From Symsagittifera roscoffensis (taxonomy: Eukaryota > Xenacoelomorpha > Acoela > Convolutidae), in contig NC_087063.1 of NCBI RefSeq assembly GCF_963678635.1, forward strand, positions 81,205,574 to 81,269,573: 64,000 bases of DNA, in the 5' to 3' direction. Numbering within the stretch: the first letter of the stretch is position 1; every line of letters begins with the position of its first letter. The position numbers and the translations under genes were made by a program. The notes under the pieces are model-generated. The model searched no databases and was not told the DNA's origin. It saw only the letters and a list, made by a program, of their open reading frames with translations. This document shows, piece after piece, positions 1-11,800 of this stretch.

Positions 1-930
1 TCACCCTCGTGCGACAAGCTCTAAAACAAACATCACTCCGTCCCCCCACCCCCTCACACCGTAACCAAAAATCAAACCACTTAGACCAAGCCTTCAAATA
101 GTTCTACCCAAATCAAAAAAATAACAGCCTGTGAGATATTCAAAACTGACTGATTTTTACGCTTTTTTGTTGTTTCGAAGATTCAATTACTGAAATCTGA
201 TTGGCAGTCAAGATTTTCAAACCTTCGATTTTATTTGCTCTAACGATCACTATCTTCAACAGTGCTGATTGAAATTACCTGGAGCCTTTTTCTCACATTG
301 GTTCGAGATTAGACTAAGAATACAGAAGTTAAAAGTGTTTGGACTTTTATCTTAACCTTTGCGGTGCAATAAAATTTGCGATGCTCCGAACCAAAAATTT
401 ACTCCAAAAAGTCATTTTAGCTTAGATTAATTTGTCTCAAATTTGTATAAATGAATATGCTTTTGCTTGAAAGCCGAAATACGTTGATTTAACAATGAAA
501 TTCAATTGTTAGCAAAACCCATATTTTAAGTTTTCGCGCAAACTTATGGATTTTAAACCAGCCATGATTTTTTTTGAGCTGTGTAAGAGACTGTTTTTGA
601 TGTAACTTGGAAGTTTTGGTTTAGGTCTTGATTGACTGAAAGAAACTGAATTTACCCATGTTTGGGGTAAATTTTCGGTTACATATTCTGCAAAATAAGT
701 TTCACCATAGTAATTTTCACAAAATTTTATGCAATTTTGTCTCTTCATTTTTTGTTTATTATTAACCTAATTTGAATAAAGCGCGTTCAAATTTCCGTTT
801 TTGTTCATTTTGTCCGAACGAATTAACTTAGCACTGTAGTCCCAGAGGTTTAATACTAATTGATTATATAAACACGGTTCTCTGTAACAATTTTTCGCAA
901 AAAAACACCCAGTGAAGAGTATCCGCGTTT
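1..930. other. AT-rich flank, no gene recognised
   Basis: No domain, splice-supported exon or RNA gene was seen. The only ATG-started open frame of note is on the minus strand at 509-748 (79 codons). It has no recognisable motif and no acceptable splice acceptor joining it to the SH3 gene upstream, so it is not called. Confidence 0.5.
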
Positions 931-940
931 TCTGAAAGAG

Positions 941-1288
941 GAATAAATAGACTTTCCGCGAACAAAATTTCGTAGTCTATTGTCGTATCATGGTAGTCAA
1001 CCAGTAAGAAAATCCTTATTTTTTATAAGACAAATTCAATAGTTAAGCATACGCGGTTTTGCTAACCAAAGAGATAAGGACCCTTCTATTTTTTGATTCA
1101 AAGAGATCTCTTTAATTTAAGAAAGTAGAGGGTTCGCTTTCAAATAGGATAGCAAAACTGCATATGCATAACTGTTGAATTTTTTTTTTATAAAATGAGG
1201 ATTTTCTTACTAGATGACTCGGATCTTACTAAACCTCAGATGGGATTATGAAATTTTGTTCGCGGAAAGCCTATTTGCGCGACTGAAT
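941..1288. repeat. Foldback (long inverted repeat) element
   Basis: The stretch from about 941 to 1104 is repeated in inverted orientation from about 1106 to 1288. The AGTAAGAAAATCCT, CAATAGTTAAGCATA and TTTCCGCGAACAAAATTTC blocks all recur on the other strand in mirror order. The arms are diverged and almost abut near 1105, so the unit would fold into one long hairpin, as foldback MITEs do. No clear target-site duplication was seen. The right arm overlaps the last open codons of the SH3 gene's terminal exon. Confidence 0.8.
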
Positions 1289-1498
1289 TCGATCGCAACA
1301 TAAGTCGCGGACCTCGCCGGCCCCCGGGTATGCAGAAACACCGACCTTTCTCCATTGTGGTTTGTGTTGAACTGGTATTGACTGTTCCTCATCTGAGCTT
1401 CTCTGTATGTGGCCATGTTCACTGTCTCTCTACTAGCACCAGAACCAGAAGAATGTTCTAGAAGTTTGCCCTGGATTGTACTGTGCCACGAAGAACGT
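1246..1498 (-). CDS. SH3-protein gene, putative terminal exon
   Basis: The minus strand has a good acceptor (cacattttcag) and then an open frame from 1498 to a TAA at 1246-1248. The preceding exon ends in phase 2 (CA), and the first base here (A) completes Gln, so the frame continues. The 83 residues are Ser/Asn/Gln-rich with no domain seen, and include HSSGSGASRETVNMATYREA. Base composition is clearly higher in GC than the flanks down to about 1300. The last dozen or so codons and the stop lie inside the foldback element at 941-1288. An internal donor-like AAAG|GTCGGT near 1355 could end the exon earlier, so the 3' boundary is uncertain. Confidence 0.6.
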
Positions 1499-1853
1499 CT
1501 GAAAATGTGACGAATTCAAAATAGTCTTCTCAAAAACAAATGCGCCAGTTTTTTTCAGTTAAACCTCTTCTTTAGGAATATCACAGATTGAACCCTTTCT
1601 CTTTAGATATTACGACACCAACACGTAAGCTTTATTGGTGCTTATGCATTTGAATAACTTAAAAGCAATAACAACAATTTCGTAAACCTAGAAACACAAA
1701 ACCAAAAAAAATCCAGCCTTATATCTTATTTTCTCCCGGCGTTATCAGCGTTGATCTAGTTTATTGGTGTTCAAATTTTCACTTGGAAATAAACGCTAAC
1801 AAATTTGGCAGAAATTTTACTCGAAATAACAAAACTTGTGTTTTTTTATTTAC

Positions 1854-2080
1854 TGTGCAGGCGGGAGATTCATATTGAGGCTCTGATTCAGCCTGTCAGT
1901 CGACTGTCCCCCCACCGGACTACGAGGGGAGAGGGACTCCTGACTGTTGCCCATCCCTGTGGACCCACTGGAGCCCCCGTTGATCACTGACCAGGGCACA
2001 TAACCCTCTGCGTCCAGGATGTCCTGTCCGTTGCCCTCCCGGAATACGTAGTAGAGACGGGAACTGCTCACGCTTAACAC
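1854..2080 (-). CDS. SH3-protein gene, exon with C-terminal half of SH3 domain
   Basis: A 227-nt exon lies between acceptor ttttgtgatgcag and donor CACA|gtaaat. It starts in phase 0 and ends in phase 2. It begins VLSVSSSRLYYVFREG and continues with DAEGYVPWSVI. This is the second half of an SH3 fold: the distal strands plus the GYVP/310-helix motif that ends the domain. The usual tandem Trp before the n-Src/distal region is replaced by LYYV. From memory that resembles the SH3 domains of Trio/Kalirin/Dbs-type RhoGEFs more than Src-type SH3s, but it is only a resemblance. The rest of the exon is a Ser/Gly/Asn-rich tail. Confidence 0.85.
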
Positions 2081-2789
2081 CTGCATCACAAAACACAGAA
2101 AACAAATAATTGTTAATTAAGAATTTTTTGCACATTTTTCAGCCCCAAATTTTTGGACTTTTTGATGTTCCGGAAAACTTTTTGGTAGAGGCCAGAAAAT
2201 TCGTTTTTCATCAAAAAGATATATAAAAAAGTCGACAAAATTTTTTTTTCCAAATATTCCTCGATCCCCCTTCGAAAAAATCTCAGACCCACTTCTGATT
2301 TTCAGATACCTTTCCAATTGCTTTCATTGGAACCTGGAAAAATATGCAGAATAAAAATGTTGCAATAAATCTGTCTTGGAAAACAATATATTGTGCTTTA
2401 TCACTATCTCCCTGGATGGAGATTTTACCTCAACATTTCAGCAGTTATGACCAAAATCAAGTATGATTTATTGCTCGTCTAGGTCAAAATTGTATACTTT
2501 CGGGACAATCTTGGCCTCAATTAGGCATTTTTGGGTTTCTAACTTGTAAGATATTTATGTATTATTGAAACGATTTCTTCACAAGGTAAAAAAGAACCAG
2601 CATCCCAGCTTTTCAACTCTCAAGTAATATCCCAGTTGTTCGACTCTCAACCAGAATTCCAGCGGTTCGACTGTTCAACGAAGCGGAATCGAAATTATGC
2701 TTTGGGTTGATCAGATAAACTTAAAGTCTGTCAAAAAACAGCAGGACGCGATTTATAAGCACTAAAATTCTCGAATAAGAAGCATATAC

Positions 2790-2969
2790 CTGGATAGTGT
2801 CGCCTGCTTTGACCGAGATGTGATCTTCTTTTGCTGCCTCATAATCACACACAGCCATCACAGTACAGGGCAGACTACTGCCCCCCTCTTGTCCCCCCTC
2901 CCCCACACCCACAGTGCCCTGAGAACCCCCACCACTGCTCAGGTGGCCGGTAGAACTGTCCAGGGCTAT
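2790..2969 (-). CDS. SH3-protein gene, exon with N-terminal half of SH3 domain
   Basis: A 180-nt exon, phase 0 at both ends, lies between acceptor gtgttcctag and donor ATCCAG|gtatat. Its first part is a Gly/Ser-rich linker (about 35 residues). It then reads TVMAVCDYEAAKEDHISVKA followed by GDTIQ. The ALYDY-like AVCDYEA, the acidic RT loop and the GDTIQV strand are standard SH3 features. Joining to the next exon in phase 0 completes a domain of about 55 residues, so this intron interrupts the SH3 fold right after the diverging turn. SH3 domains bind Pro-rich peptides, and upstream exons of the same gene are Pro-rich, so an adaptor or scaffold role is inferred. Confidence 0.85.
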
Positions 2970-5900
2970 CTAGGAACACAAAACACAACATTGCTTATAA
3001 AATTTAGTGTAAATTATCACTAACAGCTTGTTCGTTTTTCTTGATAATTTGAGGCGTTTATTAATACTATCCATGTTTCATCTTAAAAAACGCAACTAGT
3101 TGGCAATTTTGACCTCTTTGGAAAAAAAAAACTTTAAATGAAGCCTTTTTAGCCTGTATTTTTTTACTTTAATTTTTATGCCACCCTAATAAACTTTCAA
3201 GTTTTGCTTGCAAAAAGTTTTGCAAAATTTTTCAGTACCAAAATTAAGGCCGAATACTTAACAAAGCCTATGAGTAGAATATATACTGCATCGAACTGCT
3301 TTCAAACCAAGTACAAACTGCAAACTTGCCGTGGAGGTTATTTCATTTTAGGTTAATGACACCTCACTACAATAAAAGGTGTTTACTGGGCCCTGATGTT
3401 TTCCCCTTTCTCGAACAGGCAAATAAAGTCGATCCATTTAGTCTGGGGACTTTATTGTCTCATTAAATTCTTTACGGCTTAAATCACTACTAAAAGTGAA
3501 TCATGAAGCGAAAATGCTTCAAGCGGTCATTAAACAATTCAAAAGATCACATTTCAAAAATTACACTGCGACAAAAAAATGCCTGCAGAGAAAAAAATTA
3601 TCGACTGGTCATCATGGATAATTCAAGACAATATAAACAAACTCCAGCAACGGTTTGGAAACGTTTTTTTTTGCTGAAATGGAATTGAATGTTTTTGTCT
3701 ATCCTTTAGCTATAACCGAGAAAAAGAAACACGAAACTATAGATCTGAACCATTTGATAAACATTTGATATAAAATCTATAAAATTCCTTCAAAATGTAA
3801 AAGGGCTTTAAAAGTTTTTAATGAAAATTTTTGGTCTATTTGCCTCTTTTGAAGCCTTCTGCTTATTAAAAAAGTGATTTAAAATTTTCGATAAAAAAAA
3901 TGCTTGTCATACAATATTCATAAATAAAAGTTATAAGATAATAATTTTGTCATAAAAAATTTTTCTTTCAAAAACCACCGAATAACGTGTCTGGGTAACT
4001 TTAAGTAGATTTAATTAATTATATCCAAGATAGAGGGCTTTTTAACAATCAAAAACATAATTTTAATTTCGGTCGGAAAAAGTCCTTATCATATAGATTT
4101 CATATATGACAATTGTGCGATATGCATCTTTTCATAAACCAATAACACAAATTTGAGGTAAAAATTTTTAATTCCTGTTTTGGTTGCCAACTTGCTTTTG
4201 TGCTCAAAATTTGACTTTTTGTGTTTATAACGTAGTCCAGGATGAGTTTTTCACCCAAAAAATCCAAAAATCACAAAATTGTTTCATAAAAATGAGATCC
4301 AGAAAAGTGCTTTAAAAAATATAGGCGTTCAAAAATGTCATTTTCGCCAATTTGAGACAATAACGTGCGATAGATTTCGTGCTGTTAATATAGGTGCTGG
4401 TTGAATCTGGTTCAGAAATTGTTCAAATTTAAATTAGGGCAAGGTTTTTGGTTCACATTAGTTTTTAAAACGCATGAGGGGAAATTTAGATTTACAATCA
4501 GAAATTTTATTAAAACCATGATCTCAAGCTTCAAAAAGCTCTCAGATTATCTTTTTTCGTAAATTTATGAAGGTTGGAAATTTTCTAAATTAGGAAAATC
4601 AATTCGCGATTAAGACCATTTTTCTTTTAACGCTTAGCGTAAGCGGCAAATTAAGCGGGCTCAGAAGTCTTTCCAAATTGAGGTCCCGGGTTGACCGAAA
4701 ATGATACAATTTTCATATATGGAAAAATGCTAATCATACACTTTTCATGCAACTCCATAAGTACAAAAAATTGCAAAGAATGACTATGATTAGTGATTTT
4801 TTCTATATATAGAAATTGTATGACTAGCATTTTTCTCTAAACCAAATTAATGATTTTTGATACTTTAATATCTCAAAATTTCTTGGTTGTGTTGGTAACC
4901 GAACACAAGTGACAAAAATTTGGTTACTCAAAGTAGATCAAACAACGGCTTCATTAAATTTTCAACTTTGATTACTTTTTAAATTTGATTTTTAACTTTG
5001 AGACTTTGGTCAAGACATAAAACATACATGAACATGCCATACAAAAAATAAGAGTTTTCTGCAATTTTGAAAAAAGTTGATAGCGAAAAGCAAAAAAAAT
5101 TCTAAAATTAGTGTATCCAGGACTGCGTTATGTATTCAAAAAAAAATAAATTTTGCATGCAATCAATTTTTTCAAATTTTTTAAAATTGTTTGAGTACAA
5201 AATTAGACTTGCGGTTGAAAAAAAAAGTATTTGGGATATTTTCAAATTTACTTAGATCAATTTTTGTTGTCGCCATCAAAAAAATAATTGTTATAAAATT
5301 TCCATATATGGAAATTGTATGATTCGCTTTTTCTTTGACAAAAAGTTTTTCTTCTTTATTTAGTGGGATACACCAAGTTTTAAGCCAAAACAAGAAAAAA
5401 ATTCTTCGAAAACTGATGACACCATTTTTTTAAAATGTTTGAAATTTGTAAGACTAGTATTTTTTTTCAGAGACTTGGTTTATGGAATTGTTTGGTTAGC
5501 ATATTTGGTCTATGAAGGTCAATCCGGGGTTAGGCAAGCTAATTAGTCCAATTATCGATTTGCTCTTGGCAAAACATCAATTTTTAATTGATATTAATTG
5601 AGAGGGAAGCAATCGCACAAAAAACATGCTAAACTGGTTCAGATATCTTAAGTAGCTGTGACAATTATCTAGGCTAGATCCTGACACGATCAATCATGTT
5701 TGACTCTCTTTTTAGCTCTATAACTATATTAAACAATCTCTGAAGTCAATTACGAATACCAAAAGCCCATCAGGAGGCAGAATAAAATTGGTTCTTATAA
5801 ATCAAGAATTTTTAGAACAAAAGGAAAATTTTAGCGGCAAACTCCCTGTTTGATGCCTTAAACACCACAACTATGAAACTAAGACGGAAATCTTACCAAA

Positions 5901-6819
5901 TATTAATGCGATACCTGAACTAAACCTAAGTCCTTACGTCAAACTGCGGCTGAAAAACGGTCGATATTTGATAGAATCGAGCATAACTTTGAACCATAGA
6001 AGAGATTTAAAAATTTGGCATGATACCATAAACAACAGCATCATGAAACATCGATCGAATCACCGTGCTTGCGACCTGGAAGAATTGTGCAGCTACTTTA
6101 AGGAAAATCAACACTGATTCAAAGCAATTGTCTTCTGTCAGGGAAAACATTACTCGGGACAGGCTGCCTTGTAAATCAAGTTAAAAAACACGTCATCTCC
6201 AGATGAAAGCAGCATTACAGCTGGGCGGTGAAGCACTACCGTGAACTGCACCAAGCTATGAAACTGGAGCTGCACACCCCTGACGGCATCTGGAGAAACA
6301 GAGGCAATTTGTCAGAGTTGCTGAGTTGTCCTTTGTTGTGATATTCTTTCAAACCATGGCTCTAACTGCTGCGCCAATTCTAACTTGAATATGGTTACGC
6401 AAGAAAACTGATGATTGGCGACCTCTGTTGCAACTTGTGAAACTTCTAAAAACATGAGAATGGCATTTGTCCAGTTTTTTTTCGATAAATGCTTCTTGAA
6501 TGATGATATTATTTTCGATTTTTTCGAGTTCCGTGTTCCATGAACTGATCATTTCTCTGAGCAAGCTGTGCTAAGTTTTCAGAAAAGGACTAATGAAGCA
6601 TGAACTAAAAAACAATGATGAAATAGTTATCGTTTGTTGAAATAGATAAAAAGTGGGTGCCATCGGTGGTTTTTAATTTAGGTCGAAAGCTCAGCACATT
6701 TTCTGTAACAAACGAAAACTAAATGAACGCTAAATTGCTAAAATTGTCAAATTTTCAGGTTAAACCTTTACAAAATACTGACATTTCAATGAAACATTAG
6801 ATGATTTTAAATTGCCATT
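2970..6819. other. Large intron, 3' third: repeats, no exon seen
   Basis: This is part of the 19.7-kb intron. 3000-3980 shows nothing recognisable. 3980-4260 carries an inverted copy of a block also present at 25,590-25,790 (GTAGTCCAGGATGAGTTTTT). 4310-4684 resembles part of the inverted-repeat family at 18.4-21.0 kb. 5530-6819 has no recognisable domain. A patch of higher GC at 6180-6330 reads on the plus strand as a broken frame (HYRELHQAMKLELHTPDGIW) that might belong to the Penelope-like relic just downstream, but I cannot place it. Confidence 0.5.
4685..5529. repeat. CCCGGGTTGACC-ended palindrome-rich element, most complete copy
   Basis: The unit starts CCCGGGTTGACC (4685-4696) and ends GGTCAATCCGGGG (5517-5529), an imperfect terminal inverted repeat. 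Inside are several ATATAT-centred palindromes, for example AATTTCCATATATGGAAATT near 5299-5318, flanked by ATTAGCATTTTT or TGCTAATCATAC. Other internal markers recur elsewhere in the window: GTAACCGAACACAAGTGACA (4898-4917) and TCCAGGACTGCGTTATG (5115-5131). No coding capacity was seen, so it behaves like a non-autonomous DNA element or MITE. Confidence 0.65.
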
Positions 6820-8860
6820 TTTTGATAGCGAAATTTTTTCGTATGGTCCAAAACGTCCCATTCAGGATATGCTTAATGAAATTCATTTTCCAGCTGATAT
6901 TGACAATTTAAAAAAAAACCTGAGCGAGAATGAAATAGAGGGGTGAAAGTATGTGAAATAGAAGACTCAGCAAAGTTTTTAGCAAGCAACATCAAAGAAA
7001 TATCAATTGATTGTGCACTTTCAAGCGTGGTGAAATATTTGAAATGAAAAGATTTTTTTGCCGTATTTTTTTGATAAAGGCAATCGATTTTGTGTCATGA
7101 AAAAACATACTTCTGACAAAAAACAACAAGAAATTTTGAATTGCTTACAGTTTACAGAGAATGAAAAGGGCACTGATAGTTTGATCTGGAATGTAGAAAA
7201 AGATATAAACATACTCGAAATGAAAAAAAAACTCCTCGCTAGGTTATACGGTTTGGTTAAAATACATACAAATGAAACACCACTCCGTCCGGTTCAACCA
7301 ATTCCTGACGGTAGTTATCATTAGCTGAATAAAATTTTGACTCCCTTTTTGAAAAGGTTCTTGGTGCAAACATTGAAGTATCTACGGTAGACGCTCGAGA
7401 AAAACTCGAAAAACTAGTACTTGACGAAAATGAACAAATTGTTTCACTAGACGTTAAGAGTTTGTTCACCAACGCTCCCTTATCGGAATCTGCCTTACGT
7501 AAATCACGTAAATCGTGTAGAGCTGATTACGCCCCAGATATTGAGTGTTCAACTCTTGAATTGCTGCTTAAGTTAAACGTAAAAGATGTTTCATACAAAA
7601 GCAATGAAAAATGGTATTTATAGAAAGATGGGTTAGCCATTGGTGCATCCCTGGCAGTATTTTTGGCTAATATTTGGATGCAATTGCTTGAAGGAATATT
7701 TGATAAGAAAAAGATGGCATTCACCAAATAACAAAAAAAAATTTGAAAATTGTCCAAAATGCAGTAAAAATTTGTTTGGAACAGTAAAGGTGTTGAATGT
7801 GAAAAATGTGAAAACTGGTTTAATGCAAAAAGTCAAAACACCAGTAACAACAAATACCAAAAACTGGTAATATAGTATGGTATTGTAAAATTTGTCGCGT
7901 TTACCAGACATTTCAACTTGTAGTATTGAAACAAAACTGTTCGAAAGATACGTAGACGACTTTATTTGTACTGTAAGATGGGACTCAAACATGTTAGTTT
8001 ATAGAGTGATTTCATTGCATAAAAACTTCCAATATACTGTAAAAAAAGCCAACGAGAAAGGTGAATTTGTTTTTTGGATATGAACGTTGTAGTAAAATTA
8101 CAAAAGGCGATCACAAAAAAATGGTTTCGAAAACCAATGGATACTGTAACTATTTTGAATTTTTATAGCTGTGCTCCCGTTCAGCACAAAAAGAACGTTT
8201 TGGATGGAACAATACATAGGTTGTTTCGATGTACCACTAACAGAAAAATTTTGACGAAGCGTTAAAAACTAACGAGGAAATTTCGAAAAAAAATCAGTAC
8301 CCAGTATCCCGGACATCAAAAATTGTAAATAGTGTATTGGAAAAATCATAAACGAAACATCAAAAACTTCACAGAAAACAAAAACTGAAACCAATCGCAA
8401 GAAAATTGACAGAATGATGTTTTACAGTATCGAGGAAACTGAAGTTTGAAATTGAAAGAAAAAATTCTAAGGTCAAGCCCGCTATTGGTCATTTTGACAA
8501 CGCGCAAAATGAAAACTTGCCTGCCGTCGCTTAACGTCAACTTTTGATTACAAACTGAAGTCTCATGTGGTTTTTGAATGACAGCGTAATGGATGTAGTT
8601 CCACCTATAATGGGCAAACGTGCCGACATCTAACCAAACGGATAACAGAGCATCAAAAGAATGATTAGCCAGTAGGACAGCATTTCGGAGAATGATGCGG
8701 ACAATCTAAGGCTTCTGAATGGTGATTAATTGACAAAATCAATGACGTTGATAAATTAATAACATTGGAAGCCCTATATATAAATAAGAGCAAGCCGCAA
8801 CTGAACACGGGTGACGAGTACAGGAGCTGAGAGCTCACACTAAAATATTAGTTTCACATT
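6820..8860 (+). mobile_element. Penelope-like retroelement relic (RT plus GIY-YIG), broken
   Basis: Plus-strand frames show blocks of a Penelope-like reverse transcriptase in order. They are a fragment around 7220-7320 (LYGLVKIH, then PLRPVQPIPDGS), EQIVSLDVKSLFTNAPLSES at about 7433-7492, a GLAIGASLAVFLANIWMQ block at about 7630-7684, and the catalytic RYVDDFI at about 7946-7966. A GIY-YIG endonuclease segment follows at 8546-8850: C-S-S-T-Y-N-G-Q-T, then RITEHQK, then the terminal KPQLNTGDEYRS. That order and the GIY-YIG domain are typical of animal Penelope-like elements. Several stops and frameshifts separate the blocks, so it is dead. It sits inside the 19.7-kb intron of the SH3 gene, on the opposite strand. 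Confidence 0.9.
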
Positions 8861-11800
8861 GAGCATGTCAGCTTGATTCGAAGTAAAACATACAAAATGA
8901 GTGAAACATAATTTCAACCTAGAATTAATTTCAATAAAGTGAGATAATTAGAAAAAATTTCGGACATGTGTTGGAGAACGAAATATCTTCAAAAACCAAA
9001 TTTCCAAAAAATCGTATGAATAATTATGTAATTTTCTTAGATACTCGTAAGCATTAATACTAACCATTTTGATTGTAAATTTTTTTTAACTGTAAATACT
9101 TTGACTTTAAATTGGACATACCTGATGATGCTAGTTATAGCGAGAAAGTTCTTATTTTAAAAAGAATTTTGTTGACTTATAACTTTTTTAAACATCTCTT
9201 TCAGTTAAATTTTTTTTGAAATTTTCGAAATTGTTCAGCGGGACACTATCTGTGGTTGCCTGGATGAAAATTAAATAGGATGAAACACATGAGCTTTTTA
9301 ACCAGCTGAAACATGCTTTCTTTATAAATGGCTAAATCTCACTTGGAGGGGGCTAGGGCGACTGAAACCCTAATGCTAGTTGCCGAAGTTCAAAGGGTCC
9401 CTCTTTTTGGAACGATTTTATGACAAAAGTTTCAGCCTGACTAGCCATGAAGGTTTTTTATTAACGCCGTAGACACTATTTTACACCATTTAGAAAGATT
9501 GAAGGGGCGCCGATAAGTACCCAATTCTTTTTTTCTAAATCAAAACATTCACAAAAATGTTCAAAAAAGGCGTTCTTCGACTGTTTATTCAAAAGTTTGC
9601 CTGCGGCGCTGAAAAATGCCAATAAAACATCTTTATATTGTTAAACCGCCTTATTGCAAACATCAATAGGTACAACAGCTCAAAAAACAACACCAGAAGC
9701 AAGATAACTCAATTATGTAGAATTGGAAAATAAAAGCATAATAAAATTTCGCTTTTAAAAAGGAATTTACTTTTTTCATAATGTTCCACATATGATTAAT
9801 TGATTGAACTTACTTCCTCGTAAACGCCTTCTTCACTCATTTCTAAAGTCTAAGATTCGACAGAAATTGAATAAAATAGATGCTTCAGAAAAGATAAAAA
9901 GGACTTGGACGCTCCAGGTTGAAAAAGAGACTACTTATTTTACAGCCTCGAAACCTCGTCAGTAGAAAGAAAAGGATAATAAGGTTATACGAAGCGTGAA
10001 CCAAAATATTTTTAGCTCCTGATTTTATGTAAGTTTTCTGTAACGGAACTGTTTTTTTTTCAATCTGTGTCAAAACATGGTAAATGATTTGAACAATTTT
10101 TTTTCCCGGTACCCCCCAGACAAAACTGACAAAACTGAGAGATAAAAGACCAAATTAGAGTAAAATTTTGAGGTACGGATTGGAAATTTGAGATCAAATA
10201 GACTAAAATAGCTGGCAGCAGACGTAATAATCCGGTAAATGGCAAGGATTTGGACCTTATTGTTTGAGGGGTAAAAAATACGGGTTGTTTTGTTCGAGGC
10301 TGGATAAGCGACCGATTTGAGGGAGTGAATTTATAAAGGAACAGAGATAATGGATAGCTGCTCTGATCTGATAGAGTCAAAGCGATCTTATACCTAAGGG
10401 TTGAGTAATGCAGAAATAAATATGATAGAAGACTCGCAGGCAAGGCTTCTGGGGTGGGGGTTTGTTAATAGGTTACAAAAAGACAATAAACAATAAATAC
10501 TTGATATCTATTGGTATTAGAAAACTAATTCTACAAAAAAATAGTCGGTAAATAAACGATGCCAGCCATTTTTGGCTCTCTAGAGGGTAATGTTTTTTCA
10601 AAGCACGTAGGAGACCAACGTCTGAATATCTGAAATAATCATTTTCAATAGGCAAGACACAGAATAAACCAAGTTAGCAGAATAAAGGTCCAATTTTGAT
10701 GAAGTTGTTCACAGTTTGATGGGTTGTAATAATTTAGAAGAAATAGTATTCTGCGTCATTTTATGATTAGATTTTGAGGATTGTTTTTTTTCTGACTCTA
10801 GAATTCGAGTTGAACTGTAGGATGCGGGATTTTTTTCTTCGTTGAATCGTTTTTACTGATAATAATTAATTAAAGGTTTTCATCAATAAGTTTTCCACAC
10901 GATTAACTGAATGCATTTAACGGCAAATATTTGAAGCCAATATCGAAATATATTTTTGATATAGTTCTGCTTCAATCATTTTTCATAAGTTATATCTCGA
11001 TCAAGTTATTGGTGTTCACGCCAGATCTCTGGAATTTTTGGACTTACATAACATCAAAGATTGTGAGAAATGCTGGTGTTTTCGGGTAATTCATGTCACC
11101 TTCAAAGTGAATCTGCCAAAATTAAATCGATATCACGGGAAAAAATCTTTGAAAAGTGATACTTCTTTAATTTTCTTTCACGTTGAACCTAAATCGAACA
11201 TCACAACAAGGTAATATTGTGAGAACAAAGCCAAAAACCGAATAAATCCCTCAATCGAACAAACGATTTGGTAATATGAATCTAGATTAATAATTGAGAA
11301 AGTGAACTTGATTTTTGGGAAAGCACGTTCATTTTTTATGGCATTGAGTTCAGTTTTATCATTTGGTGTTCTAAGTGAGGGGTATTAACGTTACACCACG
11401 GATGTTGCATGCAAATAATTTCCGTTCTCCGGGGAAGTTCAAATAGAAATTTCCGATTTGTGACAAAGATACAGGAAACAAGGAAGACAGCCCAAATGCT
11501 GACCTGATTAAGGTTTCACACCTTGTCAATAAAATTCTCAGAAGGAGAATAAAACTGAATAAATTAATTGTAATTTTTCTGGCGCCTGTTGATAATAGGC
11601 GATAAAATAAATAAAAGGGACAAAAAACTTGCTGGTGTTTTCGGGGTCATTTTTTATTGCTCCAAAGAGAAAACTTTTTCATTCCAAAATCTGGCTTGGT
11701 GTACATCATACTCAAAAGTGAGCCCACAAAGCAACCCCCTTGTCCCCTTCTCCTACTACTTTATCACTTTTTTGGCCAATAACTTCTAAGTTTTCTTTAA

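Noticed and set aside
10060-10443. 127-codon minus-strand open frame
   Set aside because: No domain, no homology recognised, composition like the surrounding AT-rich intron and no splice context.
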